From Janthinobacterium rivuli (GTDB lineage: Bacteria; Pseudomonadota; Gammaproteobacteria; Burkholderiales; Burkholderiaceae_D): a stretch of DNA of 64,000 bases. The notes beneath the pieces were generated by a model. The model was not told where the DNA came from and did no database searches. It saw only the letters and a program-made list of their open reading frames with translations. Shown in pieces: positions 16,627 to 25,253 of this stretch. The stretch's first letter is position 1. Each line of letters starts with the position of its first letter. Position numbers and translations under genes: made by a program. The stretch lies in assembly GCF_009208735.1 (NCBI RefSeq), contig NZ_WFLJ01000012.1, forward strand, positions 124,001 to 188,000, written 5' to 3'.

Positions 16627-19476
16627 TTATTGCTTCAACAGCGGCCCCAGGTACTTACCCGTCACGCTGGCCGGGTTCAGCGCCACGTCTTCCGGCGTGC
16701 CCGTGGCGATGATCTGGCCGCCGCCGGCGCCGCCTTCGGGACCCAGGTCGACGATCCAGTCGGCCGTCTTGATGACGTCCAGGTTGTGCTCGATGATCAC
16801 CAAAGTGTTGCCTTGGTCGCGCAGGCGGTGGATGACCTTTAACAGCAAATCGATGTCGTGGAAGTGCAAGCCCGTCGTCGGTTCATCGAGGATGTACAGG
16901 GTGCGGCCCGTGTCGCGCTTGGACAGTTCCAGCGACAATTTCACGCGCTGCGCCTCGCCGCCGGACAGGGTGGTGGCGCTTTGCCCCAGCTTGATGTAGC
17001 CGAGGCCCACGTCGAGCAGGGTTTGCAGCTTGCGCGCGATCAGTGGCACGGGCTTGAAGAATGCATGCGCCTCTTCCACCGTCATGCCCAGCACTTCCGT
17101 GATGTTCTTGCCCTTGTATTGCACTTCCAGCGTTTCGCGGTTGTAGCGCTTGCCGTGGCAGACGTCGCAGGGCACGTAGACGTCGGGCAGGAAGTGCATC
17201 TCGACCTTGATCACGCCATCGCCCTGGCACGCTTCGCAGCGTCCGCCCTTGACGTTGAACGAGAAGCGGCCCGCACTGTAGCCGCGTTCCTTGGCCGTCG
17301 GCACGGTGGAGAACAAGTCGCGGATCGGCGTAAACAAGCCCGTGTAGGTGGCGGGGTTCGAGCGCGGCGTGCGGCCGATCGGCGCCTGGTCGACGGAGAT
17401 GACCTTGTCGAAGTGCTCCAGGCCGCTGATCGATTCGTGCGGCGCCGGTTCCGTCTGCGAACCATACAAATGGCGCGACAGGGCAGGATACAAGGTATCG
17501 TTGACCAGCGACGATTTGCCCGAGCCGGAGACGCCCGTGACGCACGTCATCAAGCCCACCGGCAAGCTCAGCGACACTTTTTTCAGGTTGTTGCCCGTCG
17601 CGCCAGTAATCACCAACTGCTTTTCCGGGTTGCTGGCATGGCGCTTGGCGGGTACGGCGATTTTCAGCTTGCCGTTCAGGTATTGCGCCGTCAGCGATTT
17701 CTTGTTCTTGAGAATATCTTGCAGGGTGCCTTCGGCGATGATTTCGCCGCCGTGCACGCCCGCGCCGATGCCCATGTCGACGATGTAGTCGGCCGTGCGG
17801 ATGGCGTCTTCATCGTGCTCGACCACCAGCACGCTGTTGCCGATGTCGCGCAAGTGTTTCAGCGTTTCGATCAGGCGGTCATTATCGCGCTGGTGCAAGC
17901 CGATCGACGGTTCATCGAGCACATACATGACGCCCGTCAAACCGGAGCCGATCTGCGATGCCAGGCGGATGCGTTGTGCTTCGCCGCCGGACAGCGTGTC
18001 GGCGCTGCGGTCCAGCGACAGGTAGTCGAGGCCCACGTTGTTGAGGAATTTCAGGCGCGAAATGATTTCCTTGACCACGCGGTCGGCGATCTCTTTCTTG
18101 GCGCCCGTCAGTTTCAGTTTTTCAAAGAATTCCAGCGTCTCGCGCAGCGGTTTTGCCGCCACTTCATAGATGGCGCGCTGCTGCTTGCCCGTGCCGACCT
18201 TGACGAAGCGCGCTTCCACGCGCAGGCGCGCGCCATCGCATGACGGACAGCATTTTTCATTGATGAACTTGGCCAATTCTTCCTTGACGGCCATCGAGTC
18301 CGTCTCGCGGTAGCGGCGCTGCAGATTGTTGACCACGCCTTCGAACGTGTGTTCCTTGATGACGGTGCGGCCCCGCTCGTTGACATAGGTAAACGGAATC
18401 ACTTGCTTGCCGGAACCGTACAGCACGGCTTGCTGGGCATTCAGTGCCAGCTGCTCGAACGGCATGTCCAGGTCGAACTCGTAATACGCGGCCAGGTTCG
18501 ACAGCATCTGGAAATAAAACTGGTTGCGGCGGTCCCAGCCCTTGACGGCGCCCGAAGCGAGCGACAGGTTCGGGAACGCGACGATGCGTTTCGGGTCAAA
18601 GAATTCAATGTGCCCCAGGCCGTCGCATTCGGGGCAGGCGCCCATGGGGTTGTTGAACGAGAACAGACGCGGTTCCAGTTCCTGCAGGGAATAGCCACAC
18701 ACATTGCAGGCGAACTTGTTGGAGTACACGTGTTCCTTGGCGGTATCCATTTCGTAGGCGATGGCGCGGCCGTCGGCCAGGCGCAGGGCTGTCTCGAAAC
18801 TTTCCGCCAGGCGTTGCTTGATTTCCTGGTTCACCTTGACGCGGTCGATGACGACGTCGATCGTGTGTTTTTCCGTTTTCTTTAATTTTGGGAGGTCATC
18901 GACTTCATAGATCTTGGCCGCATGCGTGCCGCTCTGCACGCGGAAACGCACGAAGCCCTGCGCCTGCATCTGCTCGAACAGGTCCACGTGTTCGCCCTTG
19001 CGGTTGGCGACGACGGGCGCGAGTATCATCAGCTTGGTGTCTTCCGGCATGGCCAGCACGGCGTCGACCATTTGCGACACGGACTGGGCGGCCAGGGCGT
19101 TTTCCGGATGATCGGGGCAGTAGGGCGTGCCGACACGTGCGTACAGCAGGCGCAAATAATCGTGGATTTCCGTCACGGTTCCCACGGTAGAGCGCGGGTT
19201 GTGCGACGTTGCCTTCTGTTCGATGGAGATGGCCGGCGATAGGCCTTCGATCAGGTCGACGTCGGGCTTTTCCATCAGTTGCAGGAACTGGCGCGCATAG
19301 GCCGACAGCGACTCGACATAGCGGCGCTGGCCTTCCGCGTACAGGGTGTCGAAGGCCAGCGAAGACTTGCCGGAGCCGGACAGGCCGGTAATCACGATCA
19401 GCTTATTGCGCGGCAAATCGAGATTGATATTCTTGAGGTTATGCGTGCGAGCGCCGCGAATGCGGATCTGTTCCAT
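16627..19476 (-). CDS. uvrA: UvrABC excision nuclease subunit A
   Basis: The 949-residue damage-recognition ATPase of nucleotide excision repair has two ABC modules: Walker [17 protein letters not shown] near residue 31 and [16 protein letters not shown] in the second half, each with an LSGGEAQR signature ([27 protein letters not shown]). CNVCGY...CPECDG and CEACQGDG...CDVCHGKRY are the zinc-binding cysteine sets. Length is close to the E. coli protein. AAGG lies 8 bp before the ATG. The divergent arrangement with ssb and a LexA box between them is the same as in E. coli, so SOS induction is expected. Confidence 0.97.
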   Translation of the reverse strand: MEQIRIRGARTHNLKNINLDLPRNKLIVITGLSGSGKSSLAFDTLYAEGQRRYVESLSAYARQFLQLMEKPDVDLIEGLSPAISIEQKATSHNPRSTVGTVTEIHDYLRLLYARVGTPYCPDHPENALAAQSVSQMVDAVLAMPEDTKLMILAPVVANRKGEHVDLFEQMQAQGFVRFRVQSGTHAAKIYEVDDLPKLKKTEKHTIDVVIDRVKVNQEIKQRLAESFETALRLADGRAIAYEMDTAKEHVYSNKFACNVCGYSLQELEPRLFSFNNPMGACPECDGLGHIEFFDPKRIVAFPNLSLASGAVKGWDRRNQFYFQMLSNLAAYYEFDLDMPFEQLALNAQQAVLYGSGKQVIPFTYVNERGRTVIKEHTFEGVVNNLQRRYRETDSMAVKEELAKFINEKCCPSCDGARLRVEARFVKVGTGKQQRAIYEVAAKPLRETLEFFEKLKLTGAKKEIADRVVKEIISRLKFLNNVGLDYLSLDRSADTLSGGEAQRIRLASQIGSGLTGVMYVLDEPSIGLHQRDNDRLIETLKHLRDIGNSVLVVEHDEDAIRTADYIVDMGIGAGVHGGEIIAEGTLQDILKNKKSLTAQYLNGKLKIAVPAKRHASNPEKQLVITGATGNNLKKVSLSLPVGLMTCVTGVSGSGKSSLVNDTLYPALSRHLYGSQTEPAPHESISGLEHFDKVISVDQAPIGRTPRSNPATYTGLFTPIRDLFSTVPTAKERGYSAGRFSFNVKGGRCEACQGDGVIKVEMHFLPDVYVPCDVCHGKRYNRETLEVQYKGKNITEVLGMTVEEAHAFFKPVPLIARKLQTLLDVGLGYIKLGQSATTLSGGEAQRVKLSLELSKRDTGRTLYILDEPTTGLHFHDIDLLLKVIHRLRDQGNTLVIIEHNLDVIKTADWIVDLGPEGGAGGGQIIATGTPEDVALNPASVTGKYLGPLLKQ

Positions 19477-19857
19477 GTGATTGCCTTGCTTTCAGTGAGT
19501 GGTGCGGCGGGCGCATTGTGCCTGGGTGCGGATGAAGAGCCACAACGGGTCAACCTGTTACTATAGCCGGGTTTTGCTCTGCATGCCTGAGGCAGCCACG
19601 GGCGGATTGCGCCGCCCCGCGGGCGTGCCCCGGGAAAGATTGATACAGATGCGTGCAGACGTTTAAACACTGTATATAATACCAGTATTCAAGTTTCTTG
19701 TTTTCCCCTGCCGTGAAAAAAACGGGCTGCCGCGCGGGAGATGGCGGACCCCATAAAGCGTGTGCTTTGCGCGGACTAGTCGCTTATAATCCTCGTTTAG
19801 CAAAAAATCTAACGCGCGCGAGTTCCGGCTCCCGCCGCAGTTCATCAGGAGTTATTC
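19477..19857. other. uvrA-ssb divergent control region
   Basis: This 381-bp region without a gene contains a LexA box (19670-19685) and a perfect TATAAT (19795-19800) 58 nt before ssb with no good -35. The minus-strand open frame at 19398-19670 is not convincing. Confidence 0.75.
19670..19685. promoter_or_regulatory. LexA (SOS) box between uvrA and ssb
   Basis: CTGTATATAATACCAG fits CTGT-N8-ACAG with one mismatch (C for A in the right half). It is about 190 bp from either start codon and contains -10-like AT-rich sequence. Confidence 0.78.
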
Positions 19858-20367
19858 ATGGCATCAGTCAACAAAGTCATCATCGTCGGCAATCTGGGCC
19901 GTGACCCGGAAATCCGCTACATGCCTAGCGGCGACGCGATCGCCAACATCGCCGTGGCCACTTCGTACAAATCGAAGGACCGCAACACGGGCGAACAAAA
20001 AGAATTGACAGAGTGGCACCGTATCTCGTTCTTCGGCCGCCTGGCGGAAATCGTCGGCCAATACCTGAAAAAAGGTTCGTCCGTGTACGTCGAAGGCCGT
20101 CTGCAAACCCGTAAATACACGGACAAGGACGGCGTCGAGAAGTACGCAACCGACATCATCGCGGAACAGATGCAAATGCTGGGCGGCCGTTCCGGCATGG
20201 GCGGCGACGCCGGCGGTGGCGATGACAGCTACGGTGGTGGCGGCGGCTACGAAGCCCCGGCCCCACGCCAGGCACCAGCCCCGCGTCCAGCCCCGGCACC
20301 GGCGCCACGCCCGGCACCGAAGCCAGCCCCGAACTTCTCGGACATGGATGACGATATTCCGTTCTAA
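19858..20367 (+). CDS. ssb: Single-stranded DNA-binding protein
   Basis: The 169-residue SSB has an N-terminal OB fold (1-110) with the family start [21 protein letters not shown] and [11 protein letters not shown] Gly-rich then Pro/Ala-rich linker (about 115-158, repeated PAPRPAPAP) leads to the acidic tail MDDDIPF that recruits partner proteins. It coats ssDNA in replication, repair and recombination. AGGAG precedes the ATG. It is followed by a strong terminator and so is separate from the downstream glycosylation-type operon. Confidence 0.97.
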   Translation: MASVNKVIIVGNLGRDPEIRYMPSGDAIANIAVATSYKSKDRNTGEQKELTEWHRISFFGRLAEIVGQYLKKGSSVYVEGRLQTRKYTDKDGVEKYATDIIAEQMQMLGGRSGMGGDAGGGDDSYGGGGGYEAPAPRQAPAPRPAPAPAPRPAPKPAPNFSDMDDDIPF

Positions 20368-20391
20368 GACGCAATACGGTTCATTTGTAAT

Positions 20392-20434
20392 AAAAAACGC
20401 CTCGCACATCATTGATTTGCGAGGCGTTTTTTTT
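20392..20434 (+). terminator. Terminator of ssb
   Basis: AACGCCTCGCA (20396-20406) pairs with TGCGAGGCGTT (20418-20428), and eight or more T follow. Confidence 0.9.
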
Positions 20435-20483
20435 GTTTGTTGTGCGGGTCTCTTTAAGGTGTTACGGGCCTTCAGTTCAAGCG

Positions 20484-20542
20484 GATAACCGCTCTCTTCC
20501 TTGATATATGTTGGTTATCGCCATCATGGCTCCCCCTATAAT
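20484..20542 (+). promoter_or_regulatory. Candidate promoter and operator of the HAD-UbiA operon
   Basis: A perfect TATAAT (20537-20542) lies 54 bp before the likely ATG. No good -35 is present; at that place sits the right arm of an inverted repeat, GATAACC (20484-20490) / GGTTATC (20513-20519). This suggests a regulated promoter. Confidence 0.45.
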
Positions 20543-20596
20543 TTAAGCACTACTCTCAGCACCCCATCCGCAATGCCACACCAGAATAGGGAGACG

Positions 20597-22048
20597 ATGG
20601 TGGTTATTTCGACCAAAGCGCCCCTGGTTGTCGATCTTGACGGCACGCTGACGCCAACCGATACCCTGCTTGAATCCGTCGTCAAGGTGGTGAAGCAATC
20701 CCCGCTCAATTTGCTCCGCATGCTTTTCTGGCTCATGCGAGGGCGGGCCGGCTTCAAGGAAGCCATTGCGGCGCATGCCAGCATCTCGGGCGCACACCTG
20801 CCTTACCGCGCGTCCCTGCTGGATTACCTGCGCGAGGAAAAGCAGAAGGGCCGCATGATTGTCCTGGCGACGGCGGCCCACCATTCGATTGCCCACAGCG
20901 TGGCCAGGCATCTGGACCTGTTCGACAAGGTGCTGGCGACGCAAGCCGGTCACAATCTCAAGGGCAGGGCCAAGCTGCAAGCCATTCTGGAGCAGGTGGG
21001 GCCATGCTTTGTCTATGCTGGCGACAGCAAGGCGGATGTCCCCATCTGGCAAGCCGCCAAGGCGGCGGTGCTGGTGGATGTTGCCTGGCGTACGGCCCGC
21101 ACCGTCCGACGGCATGTCCCGATCGAACGCGAGTTTCCGGGCGAACGCGGCGGGCCTGGCGTGTGGATGAAAGCGCTGCGTGTTCACCAGTGGTTAAAGA
21201 ATCTGTTGCTGTTCGTCCCCCTGTTGACGGCATTCTCCTTCCTCGACCTGGGCAAGCTGATCACCATGGCCGTGGCCTTCCTGGCTTTTTCGCTGGCCGC
21301 CTCCGCCACCTACATGGTCAACGACTTGTGGGACCTGGAAAGCGACAGGGCACACCCCCGCAAGCGGCTTCGCCCTTTTGCAAGTGCCCGCCTGCCGATT
21401 CTGAAGGGCCTGGTCGTGGCGGCGGCGGCGTTAGTGCTGGCCCTCGTTCTGGCCTTCTGCGTATCCCATGCCTTCCTCCTGATGCTCCTGCTTTACCTCG
21501 TGCTGACCAGCGCGTACAGCTGGGTGCTCAAGGAATACGTGCTGATCGATGTGCTGATGCTGTCCCTGCTGTACACCTTGCGCATTCTGGCAGGCTCGGT
21601 TGCCATTGGTGCCGCCACCAGTTCCTGGCTGCTGGCTTTCTCGGTTTTCATGTTCCTCAGCCTCGCCCTGGTCAAGCGGTGTGCGGAGCTGGTCACCCTG
21701 GAAGAGAATGGCAAGGCCGCCACGCGTGGACGCGATTACCGGGTGACCGATCTGGCGGTGTTGTGGCCTTTGGGGGGCGGGGCGGCCCTCTCTGCCGTGG
21801 TGGTGTTCGGGCTGTTCATCAATGCGCCGGAAACGCAGGGGCGCTATGGCACCCCGCAGATGCTGTGGCTGGTTGCCCTGGGATTGATTTACTGGCTGGC
21901 GCGCCTGTGGGTGAAAACTTCACGGGGTGAAATGCACGATGACCCGGTGATTTACGCCCTCAAGGATCACGGTAGCCGCATGACCGTCTGCGCCATGGTG
22001 GCCATCATGCTGGGGGCGCATTTTCTCGTATTGGGTAGCTATCCATGA
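20597..22048 (+). CDS. HAD phosphatase-UbiA prenyltransferase fusion (polyprenyl-phosphate phosphoribosyltransferase-like)
   Basis: The 483-residue protein has two parts. Residues 1-175 form a HAD-type hydrolase: DLDGT at 13-17 holds the nucleophile and general acid aspartates, and GDSKAD near 142-147 is the metal-binding motif. Residues 190-483 form a multi-pass UbiA domain: LRVHQWLKN, then the polyprenyl-diphosphate motif ND-LW-D-LES-D (242-250), and DVLMLSLLYTLRILAG. This UbiA subtype resembles decaprenyl-phosphate phosphoribose synthase (mycobacterial Rv3806c), which joins PRPP to a lipid phosphate; the HAD part could remove the 5-phosphate. The ATG at 20597 has AGGGAG upstream; the frame stays open to 20501. 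It overlaps the next gene by ATGA. Confidence 0.8.
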   Translation: MVVISTKAPLVVDLDGTLTPTDTLLESVVKVVKQSPLNLLRMLFWLMRGRAGFKEAIAAHASISGAHLPYRASLLDYLREEKQKGRMIVLATAAHHSIAHSVARHLDLFDKVLATQAGHNLKGRAKLQAILEQVGPCFVYAGDSKADVPIWQAAKAAVLVDVAWRTARTVRRHVPIEREFPGERGGPGVWMKALRVHQWLKNLLLFVPLLTAFSFLDLGKLITMAVAFLAFSLAASATYMVNDLWDLESDRAHPRKRLRPFASARLPILKGLVVAAAALVLALVLAFCVSHAFLLMLLLYLVLTSAYSWVLKEYVLIDVLMLSLLYTLRILAGSVAIGAATSSWLLAFSVFMFLSLALVKRCAELVTLEENGKAATRGRDYRVTDLAVLWPLGGGAALSAVVVFGLFINAPETQGRYGTPQMLWLVALGLIYWLARLWVKTSRGEMHDDPVIYALKDHGSRMTVCAMVAIMLGAHFLVLGSYP

Positions 22049-22410
22049 CAACGTTCTGCATTGCCATCCTGAGCATCGCGCTATCCGTCATGGCGCAGTT
22101 CGCATTGAAGACCGGCATGTCCGGGGCCGGAGTGAAGGCGATGATGGCAGAGCCCAAGTCCTGCATGACCCTCATCCATATCCTCACGGACAAGTATGTC
22201 CTGGGGGGCTTCCTCCTGTATGGCTTGGGAGCGATTGCCTGGCTGGGCGTGTTGTCGCAATGGGAGGTGAGCAAGGCCTATCCCCTGGTCGGTCTGGGAT
22301 TCGTGCTCACCCTGCCAATCGCTTACCTGCTGGGCGAGCAGGTCGGCATGTCCCGCGTGATTGGCGTGGCGCTGATTTGCGCGGGGGTGTTTTTGGTGGG
22401 GAGGAGCTGA
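22045..22410 (+). CDS. Small four-helix transporter-like protein (SMR/ArnE-like), probable lipid-sugar flippase
   Basis: The 121-residue, very hydrophobic protein has four predicted membrane spans and a short soluble loop (MMAEPKSCMTLIHIL). The pattern (SIALSVMAQFALKTGM, then YGLGAIAWLGVLSQWEVSKAYPLVGLGF and the GEQVGMSRVIGVALICAGVFLVG end) is that of SMR/EamA half-size proteins such as ArnE and ArnF, which move lipid-linked aminoarabinose across the inner membrane. The start overlaps the UbiA stop (ATGA) and its stop overlaps the next start (TGATG), so all three genes are coupled. Flipping a polyprenyl-phosphate sugar is inferred from the neighbours. Confidence 0.75.
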   Translation: MTTFCIAILSIALSVMAQFALKTGMSGAGVKAMMAEPKSCMTLIHILTDKYVLGGFLLYGLGAIAWLGVLSQWEVSKAYPLVGLGFVLTLPIAYLLGEQVGMSRVIGVALICAGVFLVGRS

Positions 22411-23645
22411 TGAATGACAATGCGCAACAACGGCAAGAATGGCTGTGGCTGGCGATCATCGCCGGCATCGGCTGTGCCCTGAGGGCAGCGGCGATGGCCG
22501 GCTTCCAGCATGTACCGGAAGGCGATGAACTTGCCTACAGGAGCATGGCGCTCAACTTGCTTGGCGGGAACGGCATTGTCGACAGCATGGGCAACCATGC
22601 GATGTATAACGTGGGCTATCCTCTGTTTATTCTCGCCCCTGTCTTTTTTCTCTTTGGCGACGACCTCCTGGCGGTGCGCCTGGTGAACATGTGTCTGGGA
22701 GGGGCGGCAATCATCCTGTGCTATCTGGTGGCCAAGGAAGCCGGCGCAGGCAGGTTGGGGCGTCTCATCGCCGCGGCTGCCTGGGCGCTGTACCTTCCGA
22801 ACGGCATCTATGGGATGTATCTGGCCAAGGAAAATTTGATGATTCCCCTCATGCTGGGGGTCATGTGGTGCGCACTGAGATTGGCGCGCCAGCGCTCGAA
22901 TACCGTGGCAATCGGGTGCGGGGCACTCTTGGGGCTGTTGGCATTGACTGGCAATGCTGCCTTGTCATTGCTTGCGGTCGTCGCATGGGCGTTGCTGCTG
23001 TCTCCCGCATCGATGGCTCAGCGGGTGAGCATGGCCATGCTTGCGCTGTCAGTGGCGTTGGCGATGTCTGGCCCATGGCTGCTCAGGAACATGCAAGTGA
23101 TAGGCGCACCTGTCTTGAACACCAATGGCGGCTTCAATCTCTATTTGGGCAACAACCCGGCCGCGACAGGCATGTTTGTTTCCATCTCGGCGACACCACG
23201 CGGCCCCACCTGGGATACCCTGCGGAAAACAGGAGAAGTCCAGGCCTCCGAGACCTTGAAGCAGGAAGCTATTTCCTGGGTGAAGGCCCATCCAACAGCG
23301 TTCCTGACGTTGGCCGTGAAGAAAGCGGCTTACTTCTGGACACCCCCCTTGCATGAGGGCAAAGGAGCTCAGTCGCCGGCGGAAAAGCTGGTTCGTCTCC
23401 TGTGGGCGATACAGTTCCTGGTCTTGCTTGCCGGTGCGATTGGGACGCTGCTGATGCCAAGGCTAAGAAATCGGCAGGTCGCCCTGCTCTGGCTGGCGCT
23501 TGCTTGCTACACGGGCGTTCACATGCTGTTCTACGTGATCTTCCGATACCGTGAACCCATCATGCCGGTCCTGGCCGTGATGGCGGGCCTGGTGCTGGAA
23601 TCGCTCGTGGCCGCCCGCCCGCAGGCAGCGAATCGGGCCAGATAA
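22410..23645 (+). CDS. GT39/ArnT-like integral membrane glycosyltransferase
   Basis: The 411-residue multi-pass protein has the GT-C layout. The first periplasmic loop holds the acidic catalytic-type motif PEGDELAYRSMALNLLGG (Asp39/Glu40), then NVGYPLFIL and about ten membrane spans, with a final periplasmic turn FRYREPIMPV typical of the dolichyl-phosphate-mannose/ArnT clan. Such enzymes take the sugar from a polyprenyl phosphate donor and place it on an acceptor outside the membrane. GAGGAG gives a strong ribosome-binding site. The gene starts inside the stop of the SMR-like gene and ends the operon. The acceptor is unknown. Confidence 0.78.
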   Translation: MNDNAQQRQEWLWLAIIAGIGCALRAAAMAGFQHVPEGDELAYRSMALNLLGGNGIVDSMGNHAMYNVGYPLFILAPVFFLFGDDLLAVRLVNMCLGGAAIILCYLVAKEAGAGRLGRLIAAAAWALYLPNGIYGMYLAKENLMIPLMLGVMWCALRLARQRSNTVAIGCGALLGLLALTGNAALSLLAVVAWALLLSPASMAQRVSMAMLALSVALAMSGPWLLRNMQVIGAPVLNTNGGFNLYLGNNPAATGMFVSISATPRGPTWDTLRKTGEVQASETLKQEAISWVKAHPTAFLTLAVKKAAYFWTPPLHEGKGAQSPAEKLVRLLWAIQFLVLLAGAIGTLLMPRLRNRQVALLWLALACYTGVHMLFYVIFRYREPIMPVLAVMAGLVLESLVAARPQAANRAR

Positions 23646-23701
23646 GACGGGGGCAGCGCTCTCGCATCTTTTGCGCCCCGTGCTGGCATGCTGTCGGAGC
23701 C

Positions 23702-24118
23702 TCAAGGACGCAGCCGCATCTCCAGGCTGTAGCTGGCCACCGCATTCCTGCGCGCCGCATTGCGCATCAAATACACCTGCACCGTGTACTCGCCATCGGC
23801 CGGCAGTTTCGCCTGGTAAGTATTGCCGCTGGTCGAGCCGATGAACAGGGCTTCATCCTGGCCTGGCTGGCGGATGTTGAAGTAGTTCGATGGCTGATTG
23901 GTTTTCAGCTTGACGCTGAGGGTCTGTCCCGCCTTGCCTGACAGCGTGTATTCGGCCGTGGCGTAGCCCTTGATCTTGCCTTTCACGCTGTGCGCGCTCT
24001 TGCCTGCCGTCAATTCGACGGTTTCCTTGTGGAGCGGATCGGCGCTCCAGGCGGGCGTGGTGAAAACCAGGGCCGCTAGCAGCAGGCTGGCGCGGAGGGG
24101 CAGTGGACGATGCAGCAT
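23702..24118 (-). CDS. Small exported beta-rich protein (PPC/lysozyme-inhibitor-like)
   Basis: The 138-residue product has a signal peptide (1-25, cut after AWS-A) and one beta-sandwich-like domain. The pattern VELTAGKSAHSVKGKIKGY, AEYTLSGKAGQTLSVKL, GNTYQAKLPADGEYTVQVYLMR and NAVASYSLEM resembles the pre-peptidase C-terminal type of fold and small periplasmic proteins sometimes annotated as g-type lysozyme inhibitors. I cannot decide between these. It is convergent with the glycosyltransferase operon, 56 bp away, and appears to be a single gene. Confidence 0.62.
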   Translation of the reverse strand: MLHRPLPLRASLLLAALVFTTPAWSADPLHKETVELTAGKSAHSVKGKIKGYATAEYTLSGKAGQTLSVKLKTNQPSNYFNIRQPGQDEALFIGSTSGNTYQAKLPADGEYTVQVYLMRNAARRNAVASYSLEMRLRP

Positions 24119-24316
24119 AGGGCACTCCTTTCAACGTGGATGAATGCCGCCCATCTTACGCCAGCGGCTGCCAGGCGCCTGTACGGCAGCGCGCGCATGG
24201 CCAGTTCGAGGATGGTTTTTTCCCCCTTTCTTGATCCAGGTACTTTTTTTGGCTGCGCACGTTTCAAGCTGCGGAAAAATTTCGATTTCAGGTAGGCTGA
24301 AGCGTCTCTACGCTGC

Positions 24317-24356
24317 GGAACCGGCCGCGGGCGCTGCTGCGCCGGACCGGTTTTTT
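24317..24356 (+). terminator. Terminator-like hairpin in the leader of the diacetyl reductase gene
   Basis: AACCGG (24319-24324) pairs with the CCGGTT at 24347-24352, an inner GCGC/GCGC stem is possible, and the T-run extends to 24356. No plus-strand gene ends just upstream, so this may be an attenuator in the leader of the gene at 24391 or the end of an unseen small transcript. Confidence 0.5.
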
Positions 24357-24390
24357 GCTGCTCTTTTTCCCTATACTGAAAGGAACGCAA

Positions 24391-25170
24391 ATGGGTATTT
24401 CCGGAAAAGTCGCGCTGGTCACGGGTGCCGCGCAAGGTATCGGCAAGGCCATCGCCTTGCGCCTGGCCAAGGATGGCGCCGATATCGCGCTGGTGGATTT
24501 GAACCAGGACAAGCTGGACGCGGCGGCCGCCGAAGTGCGCGCGCTGGGCCGCCGCGCCGTCACCTTCATTGCCGACGTGTCGCAGCTCGATCAGGTGAGC
24601 GCCGCCGTGGCGTTTGCCGAACAAGAATTGGGCGGCTTCGACATCATCGTCAACAATGCCGGCATCGCGCAAGTTCAGCCCTTGCTCGACGTCACGCCGG
24701 AAGAAGTCGACCGCATCATGCGCATCAATGTGCAAGGGACGCTGTGGGGCATCCAGGCGGCCGCCAAGACGTTCAAGAAACGCCAGCAGAAGGGCAAGAT
24801 CATCAATGCCTGTTCCATCGCCGGGCATGACGGCTTCGCCTTGCTGGGCGTGTACTCGGCCACCAAGTTTGCCGTGCGCGCGCTGACGCAGGCGGCGGCC
24901 AAGGAACTGGCGGCCGACGGCATCACCGTCAACGCGTATTGCCCCGGCGTTGTCGGTACCGACATGTGGGTCGAGATCGACAAGCGCATGGCCGAACTGA
25001 CTGGCGCCGAACTGGGTGCGACGTACAAGAAATACGTGGACGGCATCGCGCTGGGACGTGCCGAGACGCCGGAAGACGTGGCAGGGCTGGTCTCCTTCCT
25101 GGCGGGGCCGGACTCGGACTACATGACGGGCCAGGCGCCGCTGATCGATGGTGGGCTCGTGTACCGTTAA
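24391..25170 (+). CDS. budC: Acetoin/diacetyl reductase (meso-2,3-butanediol dehydrogenase), SDR family
   Basis: The 259-residue classical short-chain dehydrogenase has the NAD motif [17 protein letters not shown] at about 88-91, Ser in [10 protein letters not shown] and YSATK (Tyr-x3-Lys) as the catalytic residues. The stretches [27 protein letters not shown] and SDYMTGQ-x-LIDGGLV closely follow BudC/ButA, which interconvert diacetyl, acetoin and 2,3-butanediol with NADH. No acetolactate decarboxylase or synthase gene is next to it, so the role could be acetoin use or another small ketone. AAGGA lies before the ATG at 24391; the frame runs 12 codons further up without a signal. Confidence 0.8.
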   Translation: MGISGKVALVTGAAQGIGKAIALRLAKDGADIALVDLNQDKLDAAAAEVRALGRRAVTFIADVSQLDQVSAAVAFAEQELGGFDIIVNNAGIAQVQPLLDVTPEEVDRIMRINVQGTLWGIQAAAKTFKKRQQKGKIINACSIAGHDGFALLGVYSATKFAVRALTQAAAKELAADGITVNAYCPGVVGTDMWVEIDKRMAELTGAELGATYKKYVDGIALGRAETPEDVAGLVSFLAGPDSDYMTGQAPLIDGGLVYR

Positions 25171-25183
25171 AACGCTGACGGCA

Positions 25184-25221
25184 TAAAAAACAGGCCACGC
25201 TGTCGGTGACGGCGTGGCCTG
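25184..25221 (-). terminator. Terminator of the ABC-peptidase operon
   Basis: Stem CAGGCCACGC (25191-25200) / GCGTGGCCTG (25212-25221) has a T-run on the minus strand (25185-25190). It sits between convergent genes and may partly serve both. Confidence 0.85.
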
Positions 25222-25253
25222 TTTGCGTAGCATCAAGCGCCCTGAAGCTAGCC

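Noticed and set aside
19398..19670. A 90-codon minus-strand open frame overlapping the uvrA start
   Set aside because: Runs in another frame through the uvrA N-terminus and up to the LexA box; no supporting motif.
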